A stretch of DNA of 64,000 nt from Atopsyche davidsoni (GCA_022113835.1 JAILWY010000016.1:10013501-10077500), one strand, 5' to 3'; counted from the stretch's first letter, positions 49,646 to 61,015 are shown. Made by a program: numbers and translations. Notes: generated by a model from the letters alone, not told the origin.

Positions 49646-49839
49646 AGAACTATTATAAATTAACCAAAATAAAATAAAGAATTTTGAAATAAAATTTGTT
49701 TTGTAGAGTAGACGAATCATCCCAATATTTGTTCTGATTATTTCCAGTATGTGTGTATGCTTTTATTACAACAATAATATGACTATACTGCTCTCTATTA
49801 ATAATATGTGTAAGCTCAAAACAATTTCATTAAAACCGT

Positions 49840-50156
49840 GTAATAACGTAGCCGAGTCTCAAACCATTTTACAGCAGACTGCGCACTGCAAGCACCGCCA
49901 CCTGGCTGAGATTCTCCTATAACTTCCGGCGTTATTACTCTAACGTCAGATGTTTTGGAGTGAGGACATGTTGTGTGATTGTCCGTATTGACACTCGTGT
50001 ACCGGGATTCATCGCTCAACCGTCGAGCTGTCATCTCTGCGAAAACAACCAGTCGTGTCGAGTGTATAACTCCGATGAGCCAGCCCTCCCCAAGTGACAG
50101 CGTCTATTTCATGTTCGAGTGAATTTCACGCGCCGCGAATTTTCAATCCTCTCAAT
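49840..50156 (+). promoter_or_regulatory. AMFR promoter and 5' untranslated region
   Basis: GC-richer block directly before the AMFR start codon. The plus-strand frame is open back to an ATG at 50094, but only the ATG at 50157 gives the conserved N-terminus, so 50094-50156 is read as 5' untranslated. The start context is CTCAATATGCCC. No TATA box is evident. Confidence 0.5.
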
Positions 50157-50447
50157 ATGCCCGTGACGCTCACGGATCGGCTGCCCGTGCCGAGTCTCAG
50201 GACTTACACGGGAGCGAGTGTACTGTTACTGGCGCTATCTGTTTATTACGCTATCTACGAGACGAGTGATCCAGGATGGAAGCTGAGCATCGCAGCCGGG
50301 GGCAACAAGATCGCGAAGGCTGGCGAACTGCCGAGTTTCTCTGAAGCAGCCCTGGAGACTGACTATCCCACCAACGACACCAGAACATTCAGCAGGCAGA
50401 TGGCTGATGCGGCAACCTTCATGGTCCAGGAGCCGACGTGCATATGG
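50157..50447 (+). CDS. AMFR: AMFR/gp78 E3 ubiquitin ligase, first coding exon
   Basis: AMFR (gp78) is a multi-pass endoplasmic-reticulum E3 ubiquitin ligase of ER-associated degradation. The exon codes 97 residues. The start MPVTLTDRLPVPSLRTYTGA lines up with the vertebrate N-terminus, where PSLRTYTG is identical, and is followed by a hydrophobic helix (ASVLLLALSVYYA). After a variable linker the exon ends MVQEPTCIW, matching the vertebrate segment just before the next membrane helix. GTCAGT follows directly (50448) as the donor, phase 0. The open frame continues to 50570 but only as intron read-through. The remaining membrane segments, RING, CUE and p97-binding parts must lie downstream; I did not find exon 2 in the remaining 13.5 kb. 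The residue match was judged by eye. Confidence 0.8.
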
Positions 50448-51394
50448 GTCAGTACTCCCCTTTTTGTCCCAATGAACTCTTCCGCTGGGTTACTGCATGC
50501 ATGCTTAGTTTATTACTTCATTTTATTGTTGTTGACATATTTGCAGACGTGTGTTACGTTTCACAGATAAAACACTGTGTCGCCTGATTTCTATTTTTGT
50601 AGGTGTTTTCCGAGTTTCTATTGCTGAGCACAAATAAAAAAAAAACATTCTCAATTACGCCGGCTGACGTTTACGATTTCATCATATAAATAAAATACAA
50701 CATCACGGGAATTGAGTGCGTTGTTATTTCACAGATTAAACAGTCGTATAAAAATATAACCCGACATTATTTTTTATTACTTGCTATGAAAAAAAAAACA
50801 CTTGAACGCTACATTTATATAAGAAAAAAACTAAAATATATACTAAGGTTTTTTCCGCTATGTAAATATTTGTATGAAAGTGCTCGATATTTGCAACATA
50901 TTTTGACAATAACATGACAAGAAAATAACACAATTATAATGTTGTGTAATGAATTATTTATAATTTAGTACTAAAAAAATTATTAGATGAAATTATAATT
51001 TATTTTGGATCTGTTACGTATGACGTGTACAAATTTTATAAAAGTCGTCAGTTTACCATTATAGTGGCTCTCAGGTAATGATAGACAGTTTTTATTACCA
51101 CTTATTGGATAGGGTTATGGAAAATATATTCTTTTAATCAAATGACTTACGTGTTTGATAAATTTACATATAATTTTTTTTCTCAATAATTCTATTTTGG
51201 GTTATTAAAATTAAATGAAAGAATGGGTAAAATATATTTATATAATTTGTATGCATGCCTAAAACTTTGGTTTGGTTTATTATAAATTCAATAAGTGGGT
51301 AGTATTTTATTTTTAACAAACCAGTATATTGTAATTGTTACATATAATATTTTGAAGTAGATCCGAGTACATCAAATTCGATGAATTTCATACT
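50448..51394 (+). other. AMFR intron 1, proximal part
   Basis: Starts with donor GTCAGTACTCC, then AT-rich sequence with no coding segment or repeat copy. Confidence 0.55.
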
Positions 51395-51560
51395 AATATT
51401 AAGTAAAGTATTTGAGTGATTTTTCCACATATAATTTTTTATTAGTGACCGGTTTCGCCAACCTTTTACGTTGGCATTATCAAACTCAGTAGTTTACTTT
51501 TTTAAAATATTAAAATTGAATTCCACCAAGAACTCTCTGTCAAAATTATTGAATTTTATA
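51395..51560 (-). repeat. Foldback repeat R2, second copy
   Basis: AAGTAAAGTATTTGAGTGAT, then a minus-strand core of TTTGATAATGCCAACGTAAA and AGGTTGGCGAAACCGGTC (51447-51488). The right arm ends CCAAGAACTCTCTGTCAAAA, the inverse of the outer arm at 8056. It lies in AMFR intron 1. Confidence 0.7.
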
Positions 51561-51624
51561 CATTTAGTTAGATAATCAAAAAAATTATTTTGATTAAACG
51601 CAAACATAGTAAACTTGGAAAGCA

Positions 51625-51915
51625 ATGTGGATCTCTGATGTAAGGCCAGCTGTGATTTCTGGACCGGCGACTGCTGCTCAGGTCACAGCTGCGACCTTCC
51701 GAGGTCAAGACCCAGCCAGAGGTCGCGCTGAGCCTCTGCGGAGACTATCGATCCCCGGAGACGTGCTCCTCATGACCCAGCTGTTCTTTCACAACCCCGA
51801 CAGCTGTTCAGTAGGGCAGGTCGCCGAGAACCCTTACTTGTTTTCTAAACAGTCATTTTGTAAAAAAAATATTTTTTTAAATATAATTCGCACACCGCTA
51901 AGTGATGTCCATTGA
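51625..51915 (+). CDS. Possible exon or old insertion, unknown protein
   Basis: A GC-rich patch (about 51640-51840) within AMFR intron 1. Of six frames only this plus-strand one stays open across it. The peptide includes LRRLSIPGDVLLMTQLFFHN. CTGCTGCTCAG could serve as an acceptor and GGGCAGGTCGCC as a weak donor. It does not resemble the expected second exon of AMFR, and I recognise no domain. It could be an exon of a nested gene, a decayed retrocopy, or a regulatory island. Confidence 0.25.
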   Translation: MWISDVRPAVISGPATAAQVTAATFRGQDPARGRAEPLRRLSIPGDVLLMTQLFFHNPDSCSVGQVAENPYLFSKQSFCKKNIFLNIIRTPLSDVH

Positions 51916-52696
51916 CTTTAACGAATCTTTAAAAGTTGAATAAATTATTTGATATCATAATTCACCACTTGGTACCGTTGATATCGTGGAAGTTTTTTTG
52001 TTTATCCCTAGTACCTTCTGATGCAAGTTTTATGGGACTCTCCTCTATAGCATGACAAAAAATATGGCGTTACACATCAGACACAGTTGCAATCGCTTTC
52101 GCTTATCTGCCCACCTTCCACTAGCGACTCATAATGCTTACAGAGTAGTTATTTATTTTGTGGATTTTTGTTTCAACTCAGTTGTCTATCTCACGCTATT
52201 ATAATTACCAGCATGCATCCACTAGCGAGGGTCATTGCAATGCACCAGACATGTTGACAATGGTGTCATGAGTCAACACTCGGTGTGGGTGGTTGCTCCA
52301 ACGCACCCGAAATATTAAATATCAAATTATCGCGACGCGGGAATAGTTCTAATTCAATCAATATATGATCAATATATATATAAAGTTCTTGCCAATAAAA
52401 TAAAATAAATTTACATAAGTGCCCTGCGTGTGTGTTTGTGTCGGCGATGCATGCCAAAACCACTAAGCGAATTACGTAACAACGCAATTTTAAGACACAT
52501 TGGAGAAAAATGAGTTTAGTGTGTTTTTTTTTTTTTATTCTAATTCATAAATTATTAGCTGTGTAAAAATTTAATAATTAAAAAAAAATTACTTACACAT
52601 TTCAGTATTATAGCAGTTATAATTGAAAGCGTTCCTCTCAACACTAAGTTTTATGTAATAGAAAAAATACATGCTAAAATTCAACTAGTAAAGGTT
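51916..52696. other. Intronic sequence, nothing recognised
   Basis: AT-rich with a T-run near 52525. Short minus-strand frame only. Confidence 0.4.
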
Positions 52697-52950
52697 TCTC
52701 CGCTCTCCCATTATTTTGGTTGTGCATGGCTGCCATTCTGTACCCTGAGCACGTGTAATGGATCGGTAATGGAGTAGTGGACTTGGAATGATTGTGGAGG
52801 GATGTGTTCCTTGCTGCAGAAGTAGTATCAGATCTAGACGCCAGAGCTTTGGGGAGCAGTAATACGCAGACTTTTCTTTCCAATATATAACTGCAATGTA
52901 GAACACTGGCTCAGAATAAGTATATGCTCAATGAAATGGCCGCTTGATGA
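52697..52950 (+). repeat. Dispersed repeat R1, internally deleted copy
   Basis: TCTCCGCTCTCCCATTATTT, GTAGTGGACTTGGAATGATT, then CAGATCTAGACGCCAGAGCT and ATATGCTCAATGAAATGGC. Relative to the 45706 copy it lacks the block around CTTGTCGAGGTGGGG and the GAA tail. Confidence 0.85.
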
Positions 52951-52989
52951 GTCACTTGATGCAGATGTAAAGGTTTTCACGGATTTTAT

Positions 52990-53275
52990 TTATAGCGAAT
53001 GTCGCCCCACCTTATTCCACCGTATACTGATAAATCGTATCAATGAATCATCAGCGTGTATCGACGGCCTCGGCAGGTATGTACAGGTGAGTCTTGCAGG
53101 TGAGGCTGCATCCCCCGGGGCGGGGTGGCTCGGGCCACGTGTCTGCCGATCGATGGACTTCCGAATCCAATCACGTTTTCCGGAACGTTCACCGCCAGCG
53201 GCGCCTGCTCCTTGCATAACGTCGTTTGCTACTTGTGGAGCCTCGCGCAAGCCTTCGAGAAGCGACTAATTGAAT
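52990..53275. promoter_or_regulatory. GC-rich island in AMFR intron 1
   Basis: CpG-rich block. On the plus strand CCTCGGCAGGTATGTACAGG then TGAGTCTTGCAGGTGAG offers three donor-like GTs within 30 bases, so an alternative first exon ending near 53084 is possible. Both strands have long frames from composition (112 codons plus, 86 minus), without known domains. Confidence 0.3.
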
Positions 53276-55154
53276 GATATCACGAGGAACGGATATTTTC
53301 TTAGCCTCGTGGTCTGGTCTTGGTGCAGCTTTGGTTCCGACTATAAACGGTTTAATAAACGTATTAATCAATTTTATTCATTAATATTTTCAATCGAGTT
53401 TTTCATGAATTGACTGTATACATACAACAAGCCTAGACACGGTCGTAACTTCTGAATCTTATATTGAGATATTCTACACCACCGATACAGATTTTCTAAA
53501 CATGGATATCTTTTGCTTGTATGATAAAAATAAAATTAAGAAATGCTTACCTCACATATATTGATATTATTTTTTAAATATTTTTCTTATATGTTGTGTT
53601 TTACTCAGAATGCAGTACATCACTAGTTGATACCAAGAGAGACGTCTTTTGAACTGCTTTATCAATATTAATACTTAGCTGTAAAATCTAGAAAGGAGAA
53701 CAGCGCACAAACTAATTAGCTGATATTCCCGTGTATGTTATCATGTTTTTTTATCTCGCCATTTTGAGTATTATGTTAAATAAATAAATTTAATGCTTGT
53801 GGACATTACTTTTAAATATATTTGTATTTCCAACTCAAGCGATAAAATGCAGGCATACAATATTTTTTTGCTTCTCATGAATATTGAATTGGTTATGTCA
53901 TGCAGAGAAAAAATATTTTTATGTAATATTTGGTTATTATTTTTTTGGCATATCGCAGTTTTGTCGTGTTTGCTTTCTTCTGGGAATGTCTTCGTCAAAC
54001 ACATCAAAATACTTATGTTTTTGTATTTAGGTGCCACTACTTCTATTTATTATATTTATTGTAAATATTTTTTCATCCAGTTGTATTATTATACCTCCCT
54101 GAGGATTAATATTTGAGATACTAATAATGTCCACTCGCGAAGAGATGTATATTTAATTTTTTTAATACCAACAATGCTATTATTGATTTTCCTCATTTTA
54201 ATGTCTTTTCAACATTAAAACAAACCCACATAGATGTTTGCTTTTATAAACTAGGTTTTTATTAAATCTCTGTTGCCAAGAATCATTTATAAATTATAAC
54301 ATTTATAAATTAAATTAAGAAAAGTACATTTAATTTGCTCTAAACTTTATGATTTTTTTTCTAAGTTTTTTTTTTTTTTTATATTCTTGTGTGTGATGTT
54401 ACAAGTCTTTGCTTTATTATAATTGTAGGAAACATAAATACGATGACGAGTCATACCGCATTACAGGTAAAATGACAATGGGAAGTTTATTGTTATTTTA
54501 TAATGTGGTAAACCACGTCCTGACTTATTCAAGATGCCAGATATTTATTTACGGTAACTGATTGCGTGGGATTATTCAGAAATACTATATAATGAACCAA
54601 TAGTTTGTTATAAATGTAGTCCTTAGTATTTGAAATCAAAGTGTAATTTCTATTTCACAATTATGTACCGTATGATAATTTTATTGAGCTTAGAGACGTA
54701 TTGTTTAACTTTAAAAAAACTCCACATTATCCTTTAAATAAAATAAAATGCATATTTAAAAAATATTTGTGTCGAATCTTCATCATACAATTCATTTATA
54801 AATTAAAAAGCCCCTTTGGATCGGAAACCCAATTGTTTTTAGTATAAATTCATTCATATTTTGCTTACAAATAAAATGAACAAAGATATTATTGCTATTT
54901 ATATAAAATATTTTTTTTATTTTCTTAAACAAATCATTCTCGCTCATTGATTAAACGTGTTACAGCTATATTAAATATTACCGATACAGAGAAGCATTTG
55001 CTTTGTATTATACTGTCTTTACAATACAGATCCGTGAACAATTTAATAAGTCTCTTTATAATTTAATGAACATTACAAAAAAAACAATTCACCATTGCAT
55101 TGTTTCGTTTCATTGCTAACGTTTACGTATTTTCCACGAGTAAAGCCTGCCATC
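53276..55154. other. AT-rich intronic sequence, nothing recognised
   Basis: Two frames of ~90-107 codons on opposite strands around 53780-54116 overlap each other and are hydrophobic or Lys-rich by composition. No repeat match. Confidence 0.45.
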
Positions 55155-55190
55155 CTTGAAGACTGTGCAGCATGAGTACCGAAACGTCAG
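55155..55190 (+). ncRNA. Hammerhead-like core, degenerate
   Basis: CTTGAAGACTGTGCAGCATG then AGTACCGAAACGTCAGATT. TTGAAGA is one base from CUGAAGA, and GAAACGTC provides GAAA, a palindromic ACGT stem III and the GTC triplet, the form known from Penelope-type hammerheads. The middle stem is weak. Likely a relic. Confidence 0.3.
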
Positions 55191-55213
55191 ATTAATCTAT
55201 AGCTGAAGCAGCA

Positions 55214-55393
55214 TAAAGCCGGCTACACACGCAGCAAAAACAACTTGCAACTGATTTTTAATAATCCAATAGCGTTACTTTTCTGTGTGTTTTTCTTATG
55301 GTTTATTGTCAGGTAATTTTCAAGTTAATCTGCAAAACCTAATGACGCAAAAGTGGACGCTTTGGGTTGTCAGTTGTGTCGCAGCACGCTTAA
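55214..55393. mobile_element. Repeat R7, small inverted-repeat element
   Basis: Left end TAAAGCCGGCTACACACGCA; right end GTTGTCAGTTGTGTCGCAGC then ACGCTTA, the inverse of ACGCTGCAACACAACTGACA as seen in the 47075 copy. It is ~180 bp with imperfect inverted ends and no coding capacity, as in a MITE. It starts about 25 bp after the 55155 core. Confidence 0.5.
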
Positions 55394-57105
55394 GTGACTT
55401 CAAAATCATGACGTTTTCGGAGAACCGGAAACAAACCAAATATTTTATTCAGTATTGTGTATTCAATTTATTTTGTTGCCAAAACAAAGCTCAACCGTCA
55501 AATATCCGCCAATCTTTCACATCCACTAACGAAAATAACACTTGTGGGTTCGGTCGCTTTTCTTCTAGATCCAATGCCCTTTTTTTGACTATGCAAAGTA
55601 AATCATAATAAAATATGCTGAACTGCATGAATTATTACTCAATCATAAGTCGCCTGTTGTCTTGTTTTATACAATAATTTTTTTTTCTAATATCCAACAA
55701 ATCGCGTCCTTCAAGAGCTGAGCGCAGTTCTATCCCTTGTGACTCAGTCGCCTGTATAATCGACATCGGCGTGTGTAAAATATAGAATTGTTTGATGTAA
55801 TCTAGGATGTGGAAACTGGAAATTGTTTGCCTATCCTAACGGCTTCAAACTAGTTATCGATCACACAGATGCCTGAGTCAGCGAGCTGCAGAAATAATGT
55901 CCGCTCGGAGAGGTGCGCTCACGCATCACTTCTCGCCCTCAAATCGCGAAACGTGAAAAATAAAGCATCGTTATCATATAAAAATCACACAGAATTTATT
56001 TCAAGTTAATTGTCAATGTTACATCCGTTTTATGTTCAAGCCAAAGAACAATACCTAATCGACGACTATCATTTGTAAAAATATGTAAATATGCGATTGT
56101 ATATTTATAATTAACGTTTAATTTACATTTCAGCTCATAAAAAATTATTCCCGCGCATGTGAAAAAATCAGTTGGCTTTTTTATTTCGCATTTAAACTTA
56201 TTGAAATTCTCGTGGAAATGTGATTATATAATACCACGATTTCTCACTGAATGTTAAAAAAACGGTAACTAAGTTAATTAATCATTTGTGGATTTTCCTA
56301 GCTCTTTGTTAAACTCCAGAGAATTCATTACTCGTATTGATTTATTTGTCGGAAAGTGTAGCGCTAAATACTGAGGGTATTTTGAATACTAGGAGTTTCG
56401 GCTGAGGGGCAAGAAAATTCTCATATTAATATTTTTTAATAATATTCTTCATGTGTATCAGATAAACTTGTTTTTAATTTCTGTAGCATCAATATAAAAA
56501 AAAAATGCTATAACGTTTTCGTTTCATCGTTAAATGCACTGCAATTAATGAAATACATATTTGACCTTAAAAATATCTGATATGCCAGACGACAACTTCC
56601 AGCATCAGCATCGGAATAAACACTTGGTGTAAAATCTATATGATATGTTTTTAATAAAATACATGAAATAGATAAGTGTTTACGTAATGTCTAGTCTGGC
56701 TGGGCGAGGAGAAGGGAGTATTTGATGGACGATCAGAGGGCAGACGAGAGGCGAATGACGGTCAACGACCTCCCGGCTGCCATTTTTTTGGTGCCAGTGC
56801 GAACAGATGCAATTATAATGCTTCCCTTATCCACATATTGTTTTATTCGACAACCACGGAATGCTATAAGTTAAGAATAAATAGCTCATTTACGCACATT
56901 CGAACAACGCTTTGTCCACGAAAATTGCCGTTTTGCGATCATAACTTTGATGCAGACTCTCAAATGCAAATGACTCATTCTAGTAATGGTAAGTCTTTTG
57001 ATCATTGTTTTTTGTGTTAAAATTACTGGCACACGTTAATTATCTACAAAAAAATAATCTAAAACTTCATAACGTTATTTTGATGCTTATTTTTTTTATA
57101 ATATA
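55394..57105. other. Mixed sequence, nothing firmly recognised
   Basis: Two GC-richer patches (about 55690-55960 and 56690-56800) could be regulatory. A 107-codon plus-strand frame at 55285-55608 starts inside the R7 element and has no motif. No gene supported. Confidence 0.35.
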
Positions 57106-58387
57106 CGGTGTGTGCATTAATTTTTTTCGAAATTTTTCGTGAAATTGGAGTTTTATTATAAAAAATTGGTACAATATATTCTATTCAAAGTATTGTCCAT
57201 CGCTAGCCACTATTTTTTCCCATCTTTCGGGCAAATTATGGATTCCATCCCAAAAGAACTGTTCGTCTTTTGAAGCCAAGAAAAAATCAAGCCAATTTTT
57301 GATACCCTGTTCAGAAGTGAAGCGTATTCCAGAAAGGGCATTCTGCATCGATTGAAACAAGTGGTAGTCGGAAGGGGCAAGGTCTGGGCTATAAGGCGGG
57401 TGAAGCAGAACTTCCCACCCACTGTTTTCCAAATAGGTTTTAACCAATTTAACAACATGTGGCCGACCATTGTCATTATGGAAAATTACAGACTCGTGCC
57501 TGGTCGCATATTCTGGCCGTTTTTCTGCCAATGCTCGCTTCAAACGCATCAATTGTTGTCTGTAGAACTCGCCCGTGATAGTTTGGCCTGGTTTCAGCAG
57601 CTCATAGTGGATGACACCCTTCTGATTCCACCAACTTGACAGCATTACCTTGGCACCATGAATATTTGGGCTGGCCGTCGATGTTGATGCATGTCCGGAC
57701 TTACCCCATGATTTTTTACGCTTCAAGTTGTCGTAGCAAATCTATTTTTCATCACCAGTGATGATACAATTCAAAAATGACTTCTTTTTGTGTTGTTCAA
57801 GCAGCATTTCCGAAATGCCAAATCGTCTTTCGACGTCTCTCGGCTTCAATTCATGTGGCACCCAATTTCCTTGCTTTTGAATCATTCCCAATGCTTTTAA
57901 GTGTCTTGAAATTGTTGCTCGATCGACTCCCAATGATTCTGCGAGTTCTGCTTGCGTTTGACACGAGTCTTTATCGAGCAATGCTTCTAATTCTTCATCT
58001 TCGAATTTTTTTGGTTGGCCTGGACGTTCTTTATCATCCACATCGAAATCACCATTGTTAAAGCGTCGAAACCAGTTCTCACACGTTTTTTTGCGATGGA
58101 GCATGTTCACCATAAACTTCACACAGCAATCGGTGACTTTCAGATGGTTTTTTCTTCCAATTGAAACAGAAAAGTAAAGCTTCCCGAAAATTGTGTTTTG
58201 TTGGTACAAAAGTTGACATGTTGAGAGCTCAAAAAAAAATGTTGTAAACACTTCAGCGATATGACATATACTGAAAACAAAAGCGCAATAATGACGCTTC
58301 ACAGTGAAATGTTAATGTATAGCCTGATGCGATTCAATACTTGTAACGCCATCTCTTAGACAATCCGAAAAAATAATGCACACACCG
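57106..58387 (-). mobile_element. Full-length mariner transposon
   Basis: 1,282 bp bounded by TA on both sides (57104-57105 and 58388-58389), the mariner target duplication. Terminal inverted repeats are CGGTGTGTGCATTA plus a T-run and CG, about 22-26 bp with one or two indels. Inside is a single transposase reading frame on the minus strand. The length is typical of mariner (~1.3 kb). The protein's N-terminus (MSTFVP) and overall sequence place it nearest the mauritiana group that includes Mos1. Both ends look intact, so it could be mobilised only by transposase from elsewhere. Confidence 0.95.
57181..58219 (-). pseudogene. Mariner transposase, two disabling lesions
   Basis: Cuts and joins mariner DNA at TA sites. 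The start is ATG at 58219 (MSTFVPTKHN). The first ~43 codons (HNFREALLFCFNWKK, ESHRLLCEVYGEHAPS) are in one frame; a 7-T run at 58086-58092 (six expected) shifts the frame, after which TCENWFRRFNNGDFD continues. The DNA-binding part ends near NWVPHEL. A TAG at 57742-57744 replaces the Trp expected after ITGDEK (GDEKW is invariant). The frame then continues to a TAG at 57181. With the extra base discounted the frame spans 345 codons, the length of Mos1 transposase. The D,D34D triad is present: ITGDEK, HNDN, and APSD 34 residues after the second Asp. The last part (LPERWEKIVASDGQYFE) is well kept. Two lesions only imply a young copy. Confidence 0.93.
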
Positions 58388-60704
58388 TATAAATTTATTT
58401 AAGACGCAAACAGGCTTGACCGGGCGCCAAAATATTACAGACCTCAAGAAAAATAGAAATGAGCAACGCGTCCGAGACATTTACATAAATATAAAATTTA
58501 CTAAAATTTCTTCCCAATTGTTGTTTATCTTGACAATTAAATAAATGGTTAAGGAACTCGTTTAGGTCAACTGTTTCAAATAGTCTAATTGTATTTCCAT
58601 CGCATATATTATAGACATGAGTGTTCCTGCTCTGTTGCACAATGTGAATGTTTAAATAAACACATTTATGATTATCATATTTACGTACGAAGACGTTGAA
58701 CTGTATTGTTTTAATAAATAAAATTCTTCAGAAATTACTGTATTGTTTCCGGATCATCATCATCATAACATAAAAGGTCGCATTCAAAAGCATGACTTAT
58801 TATGTTTTACATTAGAATGCAAAGATTTGTTTTGTTCGGCGCTGGTTATATAAGATTACTACAACTTAACTCAAATAAAGTTGTTTCATCAACTCTATCA
58901 ATTATTACCATTTCATTTATTTGTCTGAAATTTCTATGCCGGCTGATTTTTTTAATAAAAATCTTTTCGAATGAAAATCTACTTAAGTCTTTTTCAGGCT
59001 TGGAAATTTAAGGTCAAACTTCTTCTTTAGTCACCCAAACGACTGTTTCATAACTTTATCACTCTACAAAATCTTGTCTGAATTTGTCTTTTGTAAATCC
59101 CCGAATATATTCATAATCTCAATATAGCGTTAAATTATTCCAACTTCAGAACCATGGCAAGATCTCCATCTCAGTCGGTGTACTTTATTTACTTTGCCTG
59201 ACTTAATGCTTTAAAACGTAGTTATTACTTTGGTATAATAATAAAACTTTAAGTAATACACGAGTCCTTTGATGTGACTTGTTTTTCAAGGTTGTTTTTA
59301 TATTTATGCTACAAAATGTTACAGTGGAAATATTAAAATATGTAAATATTTGTCAGGATCTTCATTCATTGGGGTTGGATTACAAATGTGAGTGTTTGTT
59401 TGGGGACTCAAAAGAAAAATCTTGGGTTTAATTTTCATACATCTCTTTTTTTTGTACCTTTATCGTTGAATACAAATATGAAGACATAATGAAGTGCAAC
59501 TTGTTTAACATCTCGAGTGTCTGGCTAAGTTATTAATTTTTTATGCGCATTTGGATCAAAGCTGACCTTTATCGACTGAAAAGGATAGGTCGCAGCTGAG
59601 CGCCATAGAGCTATTCATATTTTTTTTTTGCTAACATATCGTGGTAACTAATGTCTTCATTTTTAGGTGAACAATGCTATTGATTCACATATGATAAATT
59701 GATTTGGTTTTTCTGCCATCCTGACAAATACGTTTGATACATTTAAATCGGTGCTTTGAGACAAGTAGAGTCAGAGGTTAATTGGATATGATTACAGATC
59801 ATTGGTTCTAGAAGACACGTGGTTTCTTCAGGAAAAAAAATACAAGAGGTTTTGACTAATTAGACTTCATATTTGAAAGTGAACCATTCATTGTTGATTG
59901 GAGAGTTTTACTATGGTTAAGAATATATTATATGTCTGTCTACTTGTTTCATAGAAAAAATATTTGTTTTTATCTGTTTTGCGTCGTGTGCATCTCGGAA
60001 ATAATATCTCGGATACTCGTTGTTCCTCCTCAAACACTCTGAAGTGTGCTGCCCACTCCACACGATAAATATAATAAAAATACTAGACGAGAATTCATTC
60101 GTCGCCTGCCATCGCCGCGTCGCTCACAGCACGGTTGAAAGATTTTCCAAAAGAATTTAAGTGTTTTCTCTGTATTTATTATTTTTCGTATTCCTTATGA
60201 AAGGAGGTTACGCTCAAATTTTTAAGCAAATACTTGATTTCTACGCAGATAAATAAGTACACTTTATATAGTCGATCCAAAAATATTCTTCAATATTTAA
60301 TTTAGTTCTGAAAAACATGTTACATGTATTGAATAAATTATTGCTTCGCTCATTAATTATGTGTGATTTACCTTTTCAATAGTTAGTTATAAATTGCAGA
60401 TTTTTTATTGAAGATAATATGTTTGATTTGACATGCGATAAAAAAATTCTAAAAACTATTTAAAGTATAACATAACTTTTGAGACACAAGTATACCTTGT
60501 AGAATACAATAAATGTTGTGTGAGAAAATTTATATACTATCAATTTCACCTGTGTGGTTTTTATCCGTATTACGTAATTAAATAATACTCGGCTAATTAA
60601 CTCTCGATTACTGCGTTTTATTGGACTTCCACTGGCCGGACTTGCCAAAGGTTACTCAAGCAGGTTTTATATAAAAATTCACTTTTATATATATACCAGT
60701 TTTT
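58388..60704. other. AT-rich sequence, nothing recognised
   Basis: Short frames at 58395, 58802 and 60460 lack motifs. A GC-richer patch at about 60000-60135 has no clear exon. Confidence 0.4.
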
Positions 60705-60872
60705 ATGGCTGCCACGGCACTCGCGGCTGTCGCTTTCGTCGGAAGTACGGAATGTAAAGAAATGTTCATTTTCATATCGGCTGGCAGTGCATTAGTGCAT
60801 CGACATTGGGCATTACTATCTAGGAACAACCCGAAAAAACCTAAAAAATGTTTACAATTAAATTTAAGGTAA
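60705..60872 (+). CDS. Small open frame, possible first exon
   Basis: 55 codons from ATG: MAATALAAVAFVGSTECKEM, then FIFISAGSALVHRHWALLS and a Lys-rich end. It starts in a GC-richer patch behind a TATATATA stretch (60688). AATTTAAG followed by GTAAAT (GT at 60869) could be a donor. The start context (TTTTTATGG) is poor and I know no match. It may be chance. Confidence 0.2.
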   Translation: MAATALAAVAFVGSTECKEMFIFISAGSALVHRHWALLSRNNPKKPKKCLQLNLR

Positions 60873-60889
60873 ATTTACAATAGTTGTTA

Positions 60890-61015
60890 AGGCTATGGTT
60901 GTACCATGGTGTGTGGCTGTTCCCCGATCTTGCGCGCAGGTTGTGGGGTTTACAATGTGTGGCTTAGGTGGTAGCGTACATGTATCTCTTTATTTTCGTT
61001 ATTGAGTTATGTAGT
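60890..61015 (-). repeat. Dispersed repeat R4, inverted copy
   Basis: CATGGTGTGTGGCTGTTCCC, CGATCTTGCGCGCAGGTTGT, GGGGTTTACAATGTGTGGCT, then TAGGTGGTAGCGTACATG: the reverse complement of 13290-13415. Confidence 0.75.

Noticed and set aside
50448..50570. AMFR protein extending to the stop at 50573
   Set aside because: The conserved sequence ends at Trp before a donor. The extension is Leu/Tyr-rich and does not resemble the next AMFR segment.
53771..54116. Overlapping 88- and 107-codon frames
   Set aside because: Opposite strands over the same AT-rich DNA, hydrophobic by composition.
57352..58061. Plus-strand open frames across the mariner
   Set aside because: Antisense shadows of the transposase.
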